A DNA stretch of 59,327 bases from Prevotella sp. UBA2756 (GTDB lineage: Bacteria > Bacteroidota > Bacteroidia > Bacteroidales > Bacteroidaceae): assembly GCA_002353205.1 (NCBI GenBank), contig DEJE01000007.1, positions 1 to 59,327 on the forward strand. The letters run 5' to 3'. The notes beneath the pieces were generated by a model. The model searched no databases. It saw nothing but the letters and a program-made list of their open reading frames with translations, and was not told the origin of the DNA. Of the stretch, positions 8,875 through 16,826 are shown one piece after another (the stretch's first letter is position 1; the number at the start of each line of letters is the position of its first letter). The translations under genes were made by a program, and so were the position numbers.

Positions 8875-9861
8875 TCAGTTCTTGATGATGAGCGACATGC
8901 CCGGACGCAGGCCGTCGAATTTCTCTGTCGGACGGGCTTTCACCTCGAAGGTCTTCAGGTCGTACTGGCCTGTGGTCTTCGTTGCTTTCCACACAGCAAA
9001 GGAACCTTGGTCTTTCATGTAGAACACCTTCATCTTGATTTCCTTGTTGAAAGCTGGGCTAAAGGCAGTGAATTCGGTACCGACCTTCATTCCTTCGAGC
9101 CTGTCTTCACGCACGTTGAACGTTCCCCAGATATCGTCCATCATGGCAATCGTCATGATGGGAGACCCTGTGCCAACGAGTTCGCCCACTTTGGGATAGA
9201 TGTTGCTCACCTCGCCCTCCATCTGTGCTCTCTGTACCGTCTCGCGGATATATGACGACACTTCTTGCACGGCACCCTTGGCACGATTCACCTGGGCGGC
9301 GGCAGCTTTCTTCTCTTCAGCGCGGGCACCGGCTACTGCCATGTCGTATTGGCTCTTGGCGGCTTTCTCCTGAGCCTCCATGGCCTTGTAGGCCGCCAGC
9401 GCTTCGTCGCGTTTCTGCGCCGTGAGCACGCCCTCGTCGAAGAGTCGCTGCACGCGGTCGTAGGTCTTCTTCGACACCTCGGCACCAGCCTTGGCCTGCT
9501 GCCAGAGCTGGAAGGCTCCCTGAATCTGTTGCTGGCGTGCACCGTTCTGTGCCATCTCGCTCATGGCCGATGCTGCATCTTCTGCGCTCTTGGCCTGTGA
9601 CTGCTTAGCCCAAACCTCTGGTGCGTCGATGATGGCCAGTGTGTCGCCCACACGGACGTAGTCTCCTTCCTTGACTCTTATCTCGAGGATGCGTCCGGGC
9701 ACTTTGCTCGACACGCGGTATTCCGACACTTCAACCTCGCCCTCTATCTGATCGACCGAGCGGTCGAAGGTGAAATAACCGATGAGGGCTACGATTGCCA
9801 CCACTGCTACGAAACCTGCGATGGCGAGCAGAATGTTGTTATGCTGTTGTTTTGCTGACAT
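8875..9861 (-). CDS. HlyD-family periplasmic adaptor
   Basis: A 328-aa membrane-fusion protein: TM anchor at about residues 10-31, lipoyl-like half (KVPGRILEIRVKEGDYVRVG), a long Ala/Gln/Lys-rich hairpin (about 75-205), then the second half and a beta-barrel with NVREDRLEGMKVG. It would bridge the two inner-membrane permeases to the TolC channel encoded just upstream. Its length and order fit the YbhG/EmrA-like group. Confidence 0.92.
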   Translation of the reverse strand: MSAKQQHNNILLAIAGFVAVVAIVALIGYFTFDRSVDQIEGEVEVSEYRVSSKVPGRILEIRVKEGDYVRVGDTLAIIDAPEVWAKQSQAKSAEDAASAMSEMAQNGARQQQIQGAFQLWQQAKAGAEVSKKTYDRVQRLFDEGVLTAQKRDEALAAYKAMEAQEKAAKSQYDMAVAGARAEEKKAAAAQVNRAKGAVQEVSSYIRETVQRAQMEGEVSNIYPKVGELVGTGSPIMTIAMMDDIWGTFNVREDRLEGMKVGTEFTAFSPAFNKEIKMKVFYMKDQGSFAVWKATKTTGQYDLKTFEVKARPTEKFDGLRPGMSLIIKN

Positions 9862-9898
9862 GTTGATATGTGGTTTGTTGATTCTTACTTCTTATTCT

Positions 9899-11449
9899 TT
9901 AGTCGAGGATTCCGAGCGACTTCTTGAGGCTTACCTGAGTGAGGCGCACCTCGATCTCGGCATCAATCTTCTGAGTCTGTGCCTGGAGCCACGCTGTCTG
10001 TGCCTCCATCACCTCGGTGGCGGTCATCACCCCCTCGGCAAATCCGAGGTTGGCGCATCGCAGGTTCTCGTCGGCTTTTTCGACGTTCTTCAGCGTCATT
10101 CCATACTTCTTGTTGGCTTCCTTCACCTTGAACTGTTCCTGGTTGACCTGCAGCTCAATCTTCTCTCGCGCTTCTTGCAGTTCCATGGCGGCGATGTTGG
10201 TTGCGGCTTTGGTGGAACGAATCTTGTAGGCACCCTCGAACCAGTTCCAGACGGGCACGCGAACCATCACGCCGACGTTCCACACGCCTGCGAACTTCTG
10301 CTGGAAACTGTTGTAGACATTCGGGTTGGAAACCATATATCCACCGACGAGAGCCACCTGTGGCAGGTATTCGGCTCGCGTCAGCTTGGTGGCCTGCTTC
10401 TTCAGGTCGACGACGCTCTCGAGCAGTTTCAGCTCTGTGCGCTCTTCCATGGCTGTCTGCACTCCCAAGCTGGGGTCGGTAGCGGCGACGGCAGGCAGCT
10501 CGTCGCGGTTTTCATCTTCGAGCACGATGTCGGTGTCCATCGGTAGTCCACATTCCTGACAGAGCAACATGCGCGCCAGTGTCAGTCCATCTTCTGCCTG
10601 GGTGACAGCCATCTCGGCTTCGTTCACCTTCACGCTCACCTTCAATCCGTCGGCCTTTGTGGCAAATCCCTCGCGGATAAGCTTCTGCACGTCGGCATCG
10701 AGCTTCGTCACCAGGTCGAGGAACCCTTTGGCCAGCTTGTTTTTCTGTTTGAGCGACACCACGAGCCAGTAGGTCTTGTCGATATTGTAGAGTGTGTTCT
10801 GAACGGAACCTTCTGTTGAGACCTGCGACATGTGCTCAGCGATGTCGGCCATTTTGTTGGCTGCCGTGATGGCTCCTCCCATGAAGATAGGCTGTTTGAG
10901 CATGACGGCTGCTGCCATCATGTTTCGGTTGTCGGTGCGCAGTGCATTGCGGAGTCCTGTTCCGGCGTTATTGAGCGTTTCGGCTATTGGCCCTACAAAC
11001 TGCTGCGCCTTCTGTCCGAGAGCTGCTGCTTGTTGCGGCGTGATAAGTCCCTGCTGAGCCAGGTTCGTTATGAACTGCCCGGCGTTGCCTCCGAGTTGCG
11101 TGGCCACAGTTGTCCCGAGGTTGCTCAAAGCTTCTTTCTGTTCGTCGCTGAGCAGAGAAATCTCTTTGCTCATCCATTCGTATCCTCCCACGAGATCCAC
11201 TTTGGGCAGGAACTTTGTGCGCATGGCCTTTCTGTTGTTCAAGGCCACCTCTTGTTTGAGCCTGGACACGGCCAGCTGCTTGTTGTTGCGCAAAGCCATG
11301 GCCCTGCAACTATCGAGACTCAGCACTCGCTGGGCCTGACAGGGTAGGATAACGGCTGCCAACAGACAAAACGTTAATGCCTTTCTTTTTAGTTCATAGT
11401 TCTTCGCAAGCGAAGCGAGCGAAGCTCGAAACAATAGTTCATAATTCAT
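9899..11449 (-). CDS. TolC-family outer membrane channel
   Basis: About 516 aa with the duplicated outer membrane efflux protein fold: LSLDSCRAMALRNNKQLAVS near the N-terminus and a second LxxAxxxA-type repeat later; the C-terminus ends in a helix (VRLTQVSLKKSLGILD). The signal peptide hydrophobic core is ALTFCLLAAVILPCQA. The in-frame ATGs (11461, 11449) lie inside or beyond a dispersed repeat, so about 20 residues before the signal core (NYELLFRASLASLAKNYEL) are repeat-encoded. It provides the outer membrane exit for the HlyD/permease system. Confidence 0.9.
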   Translation of the reverse strand: MNYELLFRASLASLAKNYELKRKALTFCLLAAVILPCQAQRVLSLDSCRAMALRNNKQLAVSRLKQEVALNNRKAMRTKFLPKVDLVGGYEWMSKEISLLSDEQKEALSNLGTTVATQLGGNAGQFITNLAQQGLITPQQAAALGQKAQQFVGPIAETLNNAGTGLRNALRTDNRNMMAAAVMLKQPIFMGGAITAANKMADIAEHMSQVSTEGSVQNTLYNIDKTYWLVVSLKQKNKLAKGFLDLVTKLDADVQKLIREGFATKADGLKVSVKVNEAEMAVTQAEDGLTLARMLLCQECGLPMDTDIVLEDENRDELPAVAATDPSLGVQTAMEERTELKLLESVVDLKKQATKLTRAEYLPQVALVGGYMVSNPNVYNSFQQKFAGVWNVGVMVRVPVWNWFEGAYKIRSTKAATNIAAMELQEAREKIELQVNQEQFKVKEANKKYGMTLKNVEKADENLRCANLGFAEGVMTATEVMEAQTAWLQAQTQKIDAEIEVRLTQVSLKKSLGILD

Positions 11450-11456
11450 AGTTACA
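11391..11456. repeat. Dispersed repeat at the 5' end of the TolC gene
   Basis: A palindromic block TTCGCAAGCGAAGCGAGCGA (from 11403) is flanked by TTCATAGTT / TTCATAATTCATAGTT repeats. Related blocks lie at 19669-19706, 19777-19807 and 20553-20578, and the AT-rich flank recurs at 52350-52380. Here it is read through as part of the TolC N-terminus. Confidence 0.75.
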
Positions 11457-11489
11457 ATCAAATTCTTACCTCTGACTTCTTACTTCCTA

Positions 11490-12365
11490 TCAGCTCAGGC
11501 TGACGCTTCTGGACCCGATGAGGTTGCCGTCGCAGAAGATGCTGATCTTGTAGGTTCCCTCTTCAAGGAATTCGCTGACATTCCAGAAGAGCGACATGGG
11601 TGTCTCGTTGCCTCCATATTCCACCTGCTTCTTCATTGAGTAGTCGAGCGATCGGTTCTCGTAGTTGAACTTCCCGCCGTTGCTGAGCGTTTGTCCGTTT
11701 GGCGTCTGAATGCGCACGTAGACGGTCTTGATGCCGTTCGATGCTGTTGGGTTCTTGGCGATGCTGAAGTTGACCTGGAGATTTTTGGCCTTTGAGATCT
11801 TTTTCGTCGGTTTGCCTTTCTTGTCGTTCATGGTCATCGAGATGCCCACGGCATCGAGCTGTGCTGCGATGGCAACCTTGTGAGAGAGTGAACTTTTCTC
11901 CTGTGTGAGACCTTCTATCTGCCGTGTTGCGGCTTCATACTGTCCTCGTACGCGTGTGTTCTCGGCTGTGAGGTTTTCGTTGAGCCTGTTGAGCGAGTCA
12001 ATTTCGAGCACATAGCTTCGTATGACGGCTCGGCATGTGGCGAGCTCTTTCTTCAATCGTGTGATTTCCCGTGCATCGTTGGCCTTGACCTGCTTGAGCT
12101 CCTGTAGCAACTGCTGTGTTCGCATCTGTTCTTGCGTGAGCTGAGCGACGATGGAGTCGTTGGATATCTGCGTCTTCATCTCGCTATACTGTCGTGCAAA
12201 CTGTTCGTATTCGTTTTGCATCTCTTTCTTATCGAGTTCGGCGAGTTCCTGCATGTCCTGATTCACTTTCTTCTGTTCATCGAGACTCTTGTAGAGGAAT
12301 GCGATACCTCCGAGCAATGCAATGACGACGATGCTCACGAGCGTGAGCACAATTTTCTTGTTCAT
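11490..12365 (-). CDS. Membrane-anchored coiled-coil protein of unknown function
   Basis: A 291-aa protein with one N-terminal TM (about residues 5-25, IVLTLVSIVVIALLGGIAFL), a long coiled coil (about 28-165, rich in Gln/Glu/Lys) and a C-terminal beta-rich domain ending GTYKISIFCDGNLIGSRSVS. I do not recognise the family. It is the first gene after the operon promoter, directly before TolC-HlyD-permeases, so it may assist assembly or gating of that exporter; that role is inferred from position alone. Confidence 0.75.
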   Translation of the reverse strand: MNKKIVLTLVSIVVIALLGGIAFLYKSLDEQKKVNQDMQELAELDKKEMQNEYEQFARQYSEMKTQISNDSIVAQLTQEQMRTQQLLQELKQVKANDAREITRLKKELATCRAVIRSYVLEIDSLNRLNENLTAENTRVRGQYEAATRQIEGLTQEKSSLSHKVAIAAQLDAVGISMTMNDKKGKPTKKISKAKNLQVNFSIAKNPTASNGIKTVYVRIQTPNGQTLSNGGKFNYENRSLDYSMKKQVEYGGNETPMSLFWNVSEFLEEGTYKISIFCDGNLIGSRSVSLS

Positions 12366-12473
12366 ATCCGTATATCCTATCTTCTCTTATTCAACTGTCT
12401 CAAGCTCTGCATGTTTTTGGGGACTTTGGGGATTAACCATGCGGAACTTAAATATAATTTATTTAATGCAATG

Positions 12474-12504
12474 CAAAAGTAGTTTTTTTTACTAAACGGG
12501 CAAA
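12474..12504 (-). promoter_or_regulatory. Promoter of the exporter operon
   Basis: On the minus strand TTTG (12501-12504) is followed after 19 nt by TACTTTTG (12474-12481). Transcription would start near 12467, giving a leader of about 100 nt before the coiled-coil gene. The 12366-12650 gap otherwise holds the ftsZ-operon terminator and nothing else I can name. Confidence 0.8.
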
Positions 12505-12509
12505 GAAAA

Positions 12510-12541
12510 AACATACACTTTTGCTAAAAGTGCGTTTTTTT
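12510..12541 (-). terminator. Terminator of the ftsZ operon
   Basis: The perfect 7-bp arms CACTTTT (12516-12522) and AAAAGTG (12526-12532) are followed on the minus strand by a T-rich run. It ends transcription coming from ftsZ and the 197-aa gene, just before the next operon's promoter. Confidence 0.7.
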
Positions 12542-12650
12542 TAAGATTTTTGGAGTGAAAAAGAACAATATTTAACCAGTGTTGCTCTGGCTTTTCTACA
12601 TTATACGGAAAAACAAGACTATTGTTACCTTGGATAATCGTAGGCTCACT

Positions 12651-13244
12651 TCAAGGAGCATATTGCACCAGATGGCGCGGCAGCGTGATCACTTTCAGCC
12701 TTTCGAACCATGTGCGGTGCGAGCCTGCCACATGCTTCTTCGTGTGACCGCTGATTACGTAGTAGCTCGCGCTGTATTCATCCATCAGCATGGAGAAGGC
12801 GCTCTTGATGCGTGAACACTTCTCGTTGATGGCATTGTCGAGAGGGTTGACAAGGTGGTCCACGCTCTCCTCAATCTTCGCTTTGTCCATCAGACGGGCC
12901 GTTGCCATGTAGTAACGAGTGAGTTCATCCCTGTAGTTGCCAAGCCGTTTGAACTCGATGCCCTCGGGGTGAGCCAGAAAGAGCAGGTAGACGGCCTTGT
13001 GGACAGGTTGCAGCTCCACTTCCTTGTTGCCGTAGCCAGGAAGGAAGAAACGATAGTCGGACGTGATGACCAAAGGGCTCAGCTTACCTTTGGCAGCTTC
13101 TGTGCGCAGTTCTTCCAGCAGGGGCACACCTAAAGCATGGAGCATCAGGTCGGTGCGCCCCATCTCTTGCAACTTCGTGGCAGCGATGCGCATGGTTGCA
13201 GCCAGTTCGTCGGCCGTCAGGCCGTTCATCTCTTCTCTACTCAT
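12651..13244 (-). CDS. Conserved protein of unknown function downstream of ftsZ
   Basis: A 197-aa soluble, mostly helical protein with no signal peptide or TM. Visible features: LTADELAATMRIAATKLQEM near the start, a central segment (DYRFFLPGYGNKEVELQPVH) and a positively charged C-terminus (HTKKHVAGSHRTWFERLKVI). I do not recognise a family. Its ATG lies inside the last codons of ftsZ (8-nt overlap), so translation is probably coupled. Bacteroides often has yqeY downstream of ftsZ; this is not YqeY-like by eye. Confidence 0.78.
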   Translation of the reverse strand: MSREEMNGLTADELAATMRIAATKLQEMGRTDLMLHALGVPLLEELRTEAAKGKLSPLVITSDYRFFLPGYGNKEVELQPVHKAVYLLFLAHPEGIEFKRLGNYRDELTRYYMATARLMDKAKIEESVDHLVNPLDNAINEKCSRIKSAFSMLMDEYSASYYVISGHTKKHVAGSHRTWFERLKVITLPRHLVQYAP

Positions 13245-14769
13245 CGGGTTCGGTCAGCATTTCCGTTGCTTTATCTTTCAGCCAGCTGCTCCATCTGTTC
13301 AGGATAGATTTGCGCTCCTTCATTGTAGGACGGTGGGTAGCCGATGGCTCAGTCGGCGCTTGGGTAGCCGTTTCTGTCTTTTCTTGTTCACGGCTCCCCT
13401 TCAACTCTTGCGAGGGGGAGACATTGTTCTCCTTTAACTCTTGCGAGGGGGAGGCATTGGTCTCCTTCAAATCTTCCTGAGGGGAGTCGCTGGCTCCCTC
13501 CAAACCTCCCCGAGGGGAGGCTTCCTGAAGGGTGGAACTAAGCTCTCCCTCTTGGGGAATCTGGTGGGGGACCTCGGCTTTATGCTCTTCCCTCGGAGAG
13601 TTAAGGAGGAGGTCGGGCGTATCTTCCGAATCTTCCTCCGTGTGTTTCCCTTGTATCTGTCGCACGGCGCGCTTGGTGGGCTTGTAGAGTTTGGTGATCA
13701 GTTCTTCGTAGAACTCATCGTCCTCCTCGTTACGGCTTCGTGGACGGCTGCTGCTGTTGATTTCGTCTTCCATTCCCGTGGCGAGGATGGTCACTTTGAC
13801 GTCGTCGCCGAGGGTGTTGTCCGTCGATGTGCCCCAGATGACGTCGATATTGGGGTCGAGCAGGTCGAAGAACTCGTCGATCTCTTGCATCTCGCGCACG
13901 AAGATGGGAGCATCGTCGCTGGCATAGATATTGAAGAGGATGCGCTTGGCGCGTCCGATGTCGTTGCCGTAGAGCAGTGGCGAGTCGAGAGCGTCCATGA
14001 TAGCGTTCTCCACACGGAACTGTCCCTTGGCACGTCCCATGGCCATAATGGCGCCTCCTCCGTTGCGCATTGTGGTCTCCACGTCGCGGAAGTCGAGGTT
14101 GATGCTGCCGTCGGAGTGCACGGTGATGAGTTCGGAGATGCCCTTCACGCCGTCTTTCAGAATGTTGTCGGCTCTCTTGAATGCTTCCTTGATGGTTATG
14201 TCGGAGTCGGTGTAGACGTCGCACAGCCGTTCGTTGTTCACGATGAGCAGTGCGTCGACGTTTTTGCGCAGCTCGTCCACACCGCGCAAGGCTTTCACGA
14301 TCTTGCGTTTCTTCTCAAAGAAGAAAGGTATGGTCACCACACCCACGGTCAGGATGCCCCTGCGTTTGGCGATGCCTGCCACTACGGGAGCAGCGCCCGT
14401 GCCTGTACCGCCGCCCATTCCTGCCGTGACGAACACCATCTGCGTGCCATCGTCGAGCAGCCGCTCTATGTCGTCGGCGTTGGCTTGAGCTTCCTCACGG
14501 CCCAGCTTCGGGTCGGCACCGGCACCCAGTCCGGAGTGTCCCAGCAGGATCTTCACCGGCACCGACGAATTGGCCAGCGCCTGACTGTCGGTGTTGCACA
14601 CAGCGAAGGTGACACCGTCGATGCCTTCGTCGTACATATTGCTCACGGCATTGCATCCTCCGCCTCCCACGCCAATCACCTTAATAATATTCTTCGAGCG
14701 GTCTTCCACTGGTACGTCGAAGTCGAGTGGTTCCACGACCGTTCTCGTCTCTTTATTGTCTTTTCCCAT
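13237..14769 (-). CDS. ftsZ: Cell division GTPase FtsZ
   Basis: A 510-aa FtsZ. The N-terminal GTPase has VIGVGGGGCNAV (residues 31-42), the tubulin signature GGGTGTG (119-125) and the T7 loop NLDFRD (224-229). The C-terminal region from about 335 is a long acidic linker. Within it, residues 391-461 consist of degenerate SPxx-E-L-K units, the last four being exact 11-residue units (418-461). The DNA encoding them contains a GC-rich palindrome identical over 28 nt to an intergenic repeat at 35517-35544. I start at 14769 because the -7 box at 14791-14798 lies just upstream; the ORF is open back to 14820. Confidence 0.97.
   Translation of the reverse strand: MGKDNKETRTVVEPLDFDVPVEDRSKNIIKVIGVGGGGCNAVSNMYDEGIDGVTFAVCNTDSQALANSSVPVKILLGHSGLGAGADPKLGREEAQANADDIERLLDDGTQMVFVTAGMGGGTGTGAAPVVAGIAKRRGILTVGVVTIPFFFEKKRKIVKALRGVDELRKNVDALLIVNNERLCDVYTDSDITIKEAFKRADNILKDGVKGISELITVHSDGSINLDFRDVETTMRNGGGAIMAMGRAKGQFRVENAIMDALDSPLLYGNDIGRAKRILFNIYASDDAPIFVREMQEIDEFFDLLDPNIDVIWGTSTDNTLGDDVKVTILATGMEDEINSSSRPRSRNEEDDEFYEELITKLYKPTKRAVRQIQGKHTEEDSEDTPDLLLNSPREEHKAEVPHQIPQEGELSSTLQEASPRGGLEGASDSPQEDLKETNASPSQELKENNVSPSQELKGSREQEKTETATQAPTEPSATHRPTMKERKSILNRWSSWLKDKATEMLTEPDE
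13387..13518. repeat. 33-bp in-frame repeats inside ftsZ derived from an intergenic palindrome
   Basis: Four 33-bp units encode residues 418-461 of FtsZ. The first contains the core CCTCCCCGAGGGGAGG (13505-13520), and positions 13496-13523 match 35517-35544 exactly. The neighbouring units are decayed forms (GCGAGGGGGAG, CTGAGGGGAG). Related degenerate units extend upstream to about 13600. Confidence 0.85.
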
Positions 14770-14790
14770 GTCCTTCTGTTTAACGTGGTG

Positions 14791-14798
14791 CAAAGATA
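14791..14798 (-). promoter_or_regulatory. -7 box of the ftsZ promoter
   Basis: TATCTTTG on the minus strand, 21 nt before the ATG at 14769. No good TTTG is seen 19-21 nt upstream, so the promoter is only half supported. Confidence 0.5.
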
Positions 14799-14954
14799 CG
14801 AACTTTTTCCGAAATGACATTCCTTTCGCAAGCCTTGCGATGATGTTTTTCCGCGTTTTTGTGAGAAAGTGTAAAAATAATGTAACGATACTCTTCTGTC
14901 TCTATTTCCGCACGACAGAGCAGTCGACAGAAAAAGTATGAAAATAATTGCTGT

Positions 14955-14990
14955 TTTGTTTGTTTTTTTCATATAAAACGCCTATATTTG
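14955..14990 (+). promoter_or_regulatory. Promoter of the BspA-like gene
   Basis: TTTG (14959-14962), a 20-nt spacer, then TATATTTG (14983-14990); an alternative TTTG sits 4 nt further upstream. Transcription would start near 14997, 57 nt before the ATG. The rest of 14770-15053 shows nothing further. Confidence 0.75.
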
Positions 14991-15053
14991 CATCGAAGTA
15001 GAGAGCATGAGTGTTACCCCGTCATATATTATTAACAATAAACAAAGAAAGCA

Positions 15054-16466
15054 ATGAAAACAAAGAACGGAAAATTCTGTCATCTGCCCATATTGCTTGG
15101 GCTGGTGCTTAGTATGTTTGCCTCCCGCGCCCTTGCTGATGTGTTCAGCCAGACGAATTCCGATGGCGTAACGATCTATTATGAAGCGTACTACGAGGAT
15201 GGTGCAACTACTCCTATTATCAAAGTTACACGTAGTAATCCTAACTATAATGAAGGAGTGGTGGTAATACCCGAAAAGGTATCATATAATGGAACGAAGT
15301 ATGAGGTGAAAGCAATCGGCGAAGGAGCTTTCGATGGTTGTGGTAATCTGACCTCGGTCACCATCCCCAGTGGCGTGATCTGGATTGAAAACTTTGCTTT
15401 CAGAGGCTGTTGGAAATTGACATCCGTCAACATACCCGACAAGGTAACCTTAATTGGAGTAGAGGCTTTCAATGGTTGTTGCGCCCTGGAATCCATCAAC
15501 ATCCCCAACAGCGTTGAATATCTCTCGTCAAATGCTTTTTTAAACTGTACCAGCCTGAAAACCGTCAACATTCCCAGCAGCGTGACCGATACTGGGGATT
15601 GTGTTTTCGATGGTTGTACCAGCCTGACTTCCGTCAACATTCCCAGCAGTTTAAAAGTTATTCATGGTTGGATGTTCAGGGGATGTACATCGCTCGCTTC
15701 CATCGTCATCCCTGAAGGCGTGGAAACCATCGGACTTTCCGCTTTTTATGGTTGTACCAGTTTGTCCTTTGTCACCATCCCCAGTACTGTGACAACAATT
15801 TCTGAAGAGGCATTTTTGGAATGCAGAGGGCTTTCTGTCATCAAGTCATTTATCCAAAGTCCCCCCGTATTACCAGTATCAGCTTTCTCCGATTATGACA
15901 ACCCCATCCTTTATGTGCCATTGGGTTCCATAGACCAATACCGCAATAATGGCTGGTGTTTTGTGAATATTGTAGAAACCCAAAATGTGGAGGGTTGTGC
16001 AACCCCGGTAATCTCCTACGAAAACGGGAAATTGTCGTTCAGCTGTGAAACACCGAATGCTACGTTTAAGTGGTCTGTTACTGACGAACTTGCTCAATCG
16101 GGATCGGGTGCTGAAGTGGAATTGACTCCTGTCTGCGAGGTGAGTGTCTATGCCTTTGCAGATGAATATGCACCCTCTGATTTGGCCAAGGCCACCCTGT
16201 GGTGGGTTGAAGTGGGGCAGACAGGAGGAGTCGTGACAGGATTAAAAGAGATACAAGCGGTCCCGGTTCTCATCAAGACTGGAGGCGGGAACATCACTCT
16301 TGAGGGAGTCGCCGACGGAACCATCGTGAAGGTCTTCAATGTGAGTGGCTCTTCAATCGGATCGGGTGAGGCATCAGGTGGAAAGGTGACGATGAATACA
16401 AACCTGCCTTCCGGCACTATTGTCATCGTCAAGATAGGAGAAAAGGGAATCAAGGTGGTTCTGTAG
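15054..16466 (+). CDS. BspA-type leucine-rich repeat surface protein
   Basis: A 470-aa exported protein. A signal peptide (about 1-28, ending SRALA) precedes at least seven tandem LRR_5/BspA units (about 75-270), each like CTSLTSVNIPSSV plus GAFDGC. A Cys-containing linker follows, then a C-terminal beta domain (about 400-470) ending GTIVIVKIGEKGIKVVL. That tail has the look of a type IX secretion sorting domain, so the protein is likely carried to the surface. BspA-like proteins bind host or microbial ligands. The gene stands alone behind its own promoter. Confidence 0.9.
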   Translation: MKTKNGKFCHLPILLGLVLSMFASRALADVFSQTNSDGVTIYYEAYYEDGATTPIIKVTRSNPNYNEGVVVIPEKVSYNGTKYEVKAIGEGAFDGCGNLTSVTIPSGVIWIENFAFRGCWKLTSVNIPDKVTLIGVEAFNGCCALESINIPNSVEYLSSNAFLNCTSLKTVNIPSSVTDTGDCVFDGCTSLTSVNIPSSLKVIHGWMFRGCTSLASIVIPEGVETIGLSAFYGCTSLSFVTIPSTVTTISEEAFLECRGLSVIKSFIQSPPVLPVSAFSDYDNPILYVPLGSIDQYRNNGWCFVNIVETQNVEGCATPVISYENGKLSFSCETPNATFKWSVTDELAQSGSGAEVELTPVCEVSVYAFADEYAPSDLAKATLWWVEVGQTGGVVTGLKEIQAVPVLIKTGGGNITLEGVADGTIVKVFNVSGSSIGSGEASGGKVTMNTNLPSGTIVIVKIGEKGIKVVL

Positions 16467-16581
16467 ATGTATCTTTGCAGGGAATCTCTCATAATAGATG
16501 AGCTGAGGCACGTATGAGGGATAGAAGGTTAAGGAAGACCTTCATGGAACGAGAGACAAAAGAAAGATCAGACAAACGGCT

Positions 16582-16809
16582 ATGAAGAAAAAAGGATTCT
16601 TTTACAGGGTGTTTGACCTCTACTACGATGGTTTTCGCCACATGACATTGGGGAAAACGCTATGGTTAGTCATTGCTATAAAACTGTTCGTCATCTTTGT
16701 AGTGCTGAAGGTGTTCTTCTTCCCGAACTACCTGAAACAACACACAGAGAAGGGCGGAGAGGCGGATTTCGTGATGGAGCAGTTCGAAGCAATAAGCAAC
16801 AATCAATAA
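16582..16809 (+). CDS. DUF4492 small membrane protein upstream of cydA
   Basis: A 75-aa protein with one TM (about residues 26-47, LWLVIAIKLFVIFVVLKVFF), basic N-terminus (FYRVFDLYYDGFRHMTLGK) and acidic C-terminus. This matches the DUF4492 family found before cytochrome bd genes in Bacteroidota. Its size and position suggest an accessory subunit or assembly factor comparable to CydX, but that is inference. It lies 17 bp before cydA. A TATCTTTG at 16470-16477 could be its -7 box. Confidence 0.88.
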   Translation: MKKKGFFYRVFDLYYDGFRHMTLGKTLWLVIAIKLFVIFVVLKVFFFPNYLKQHTEKGGEADFVMEQFEAISNNQ

Positions 16810-16826
16810 TCTAAAACTTCAACGAT

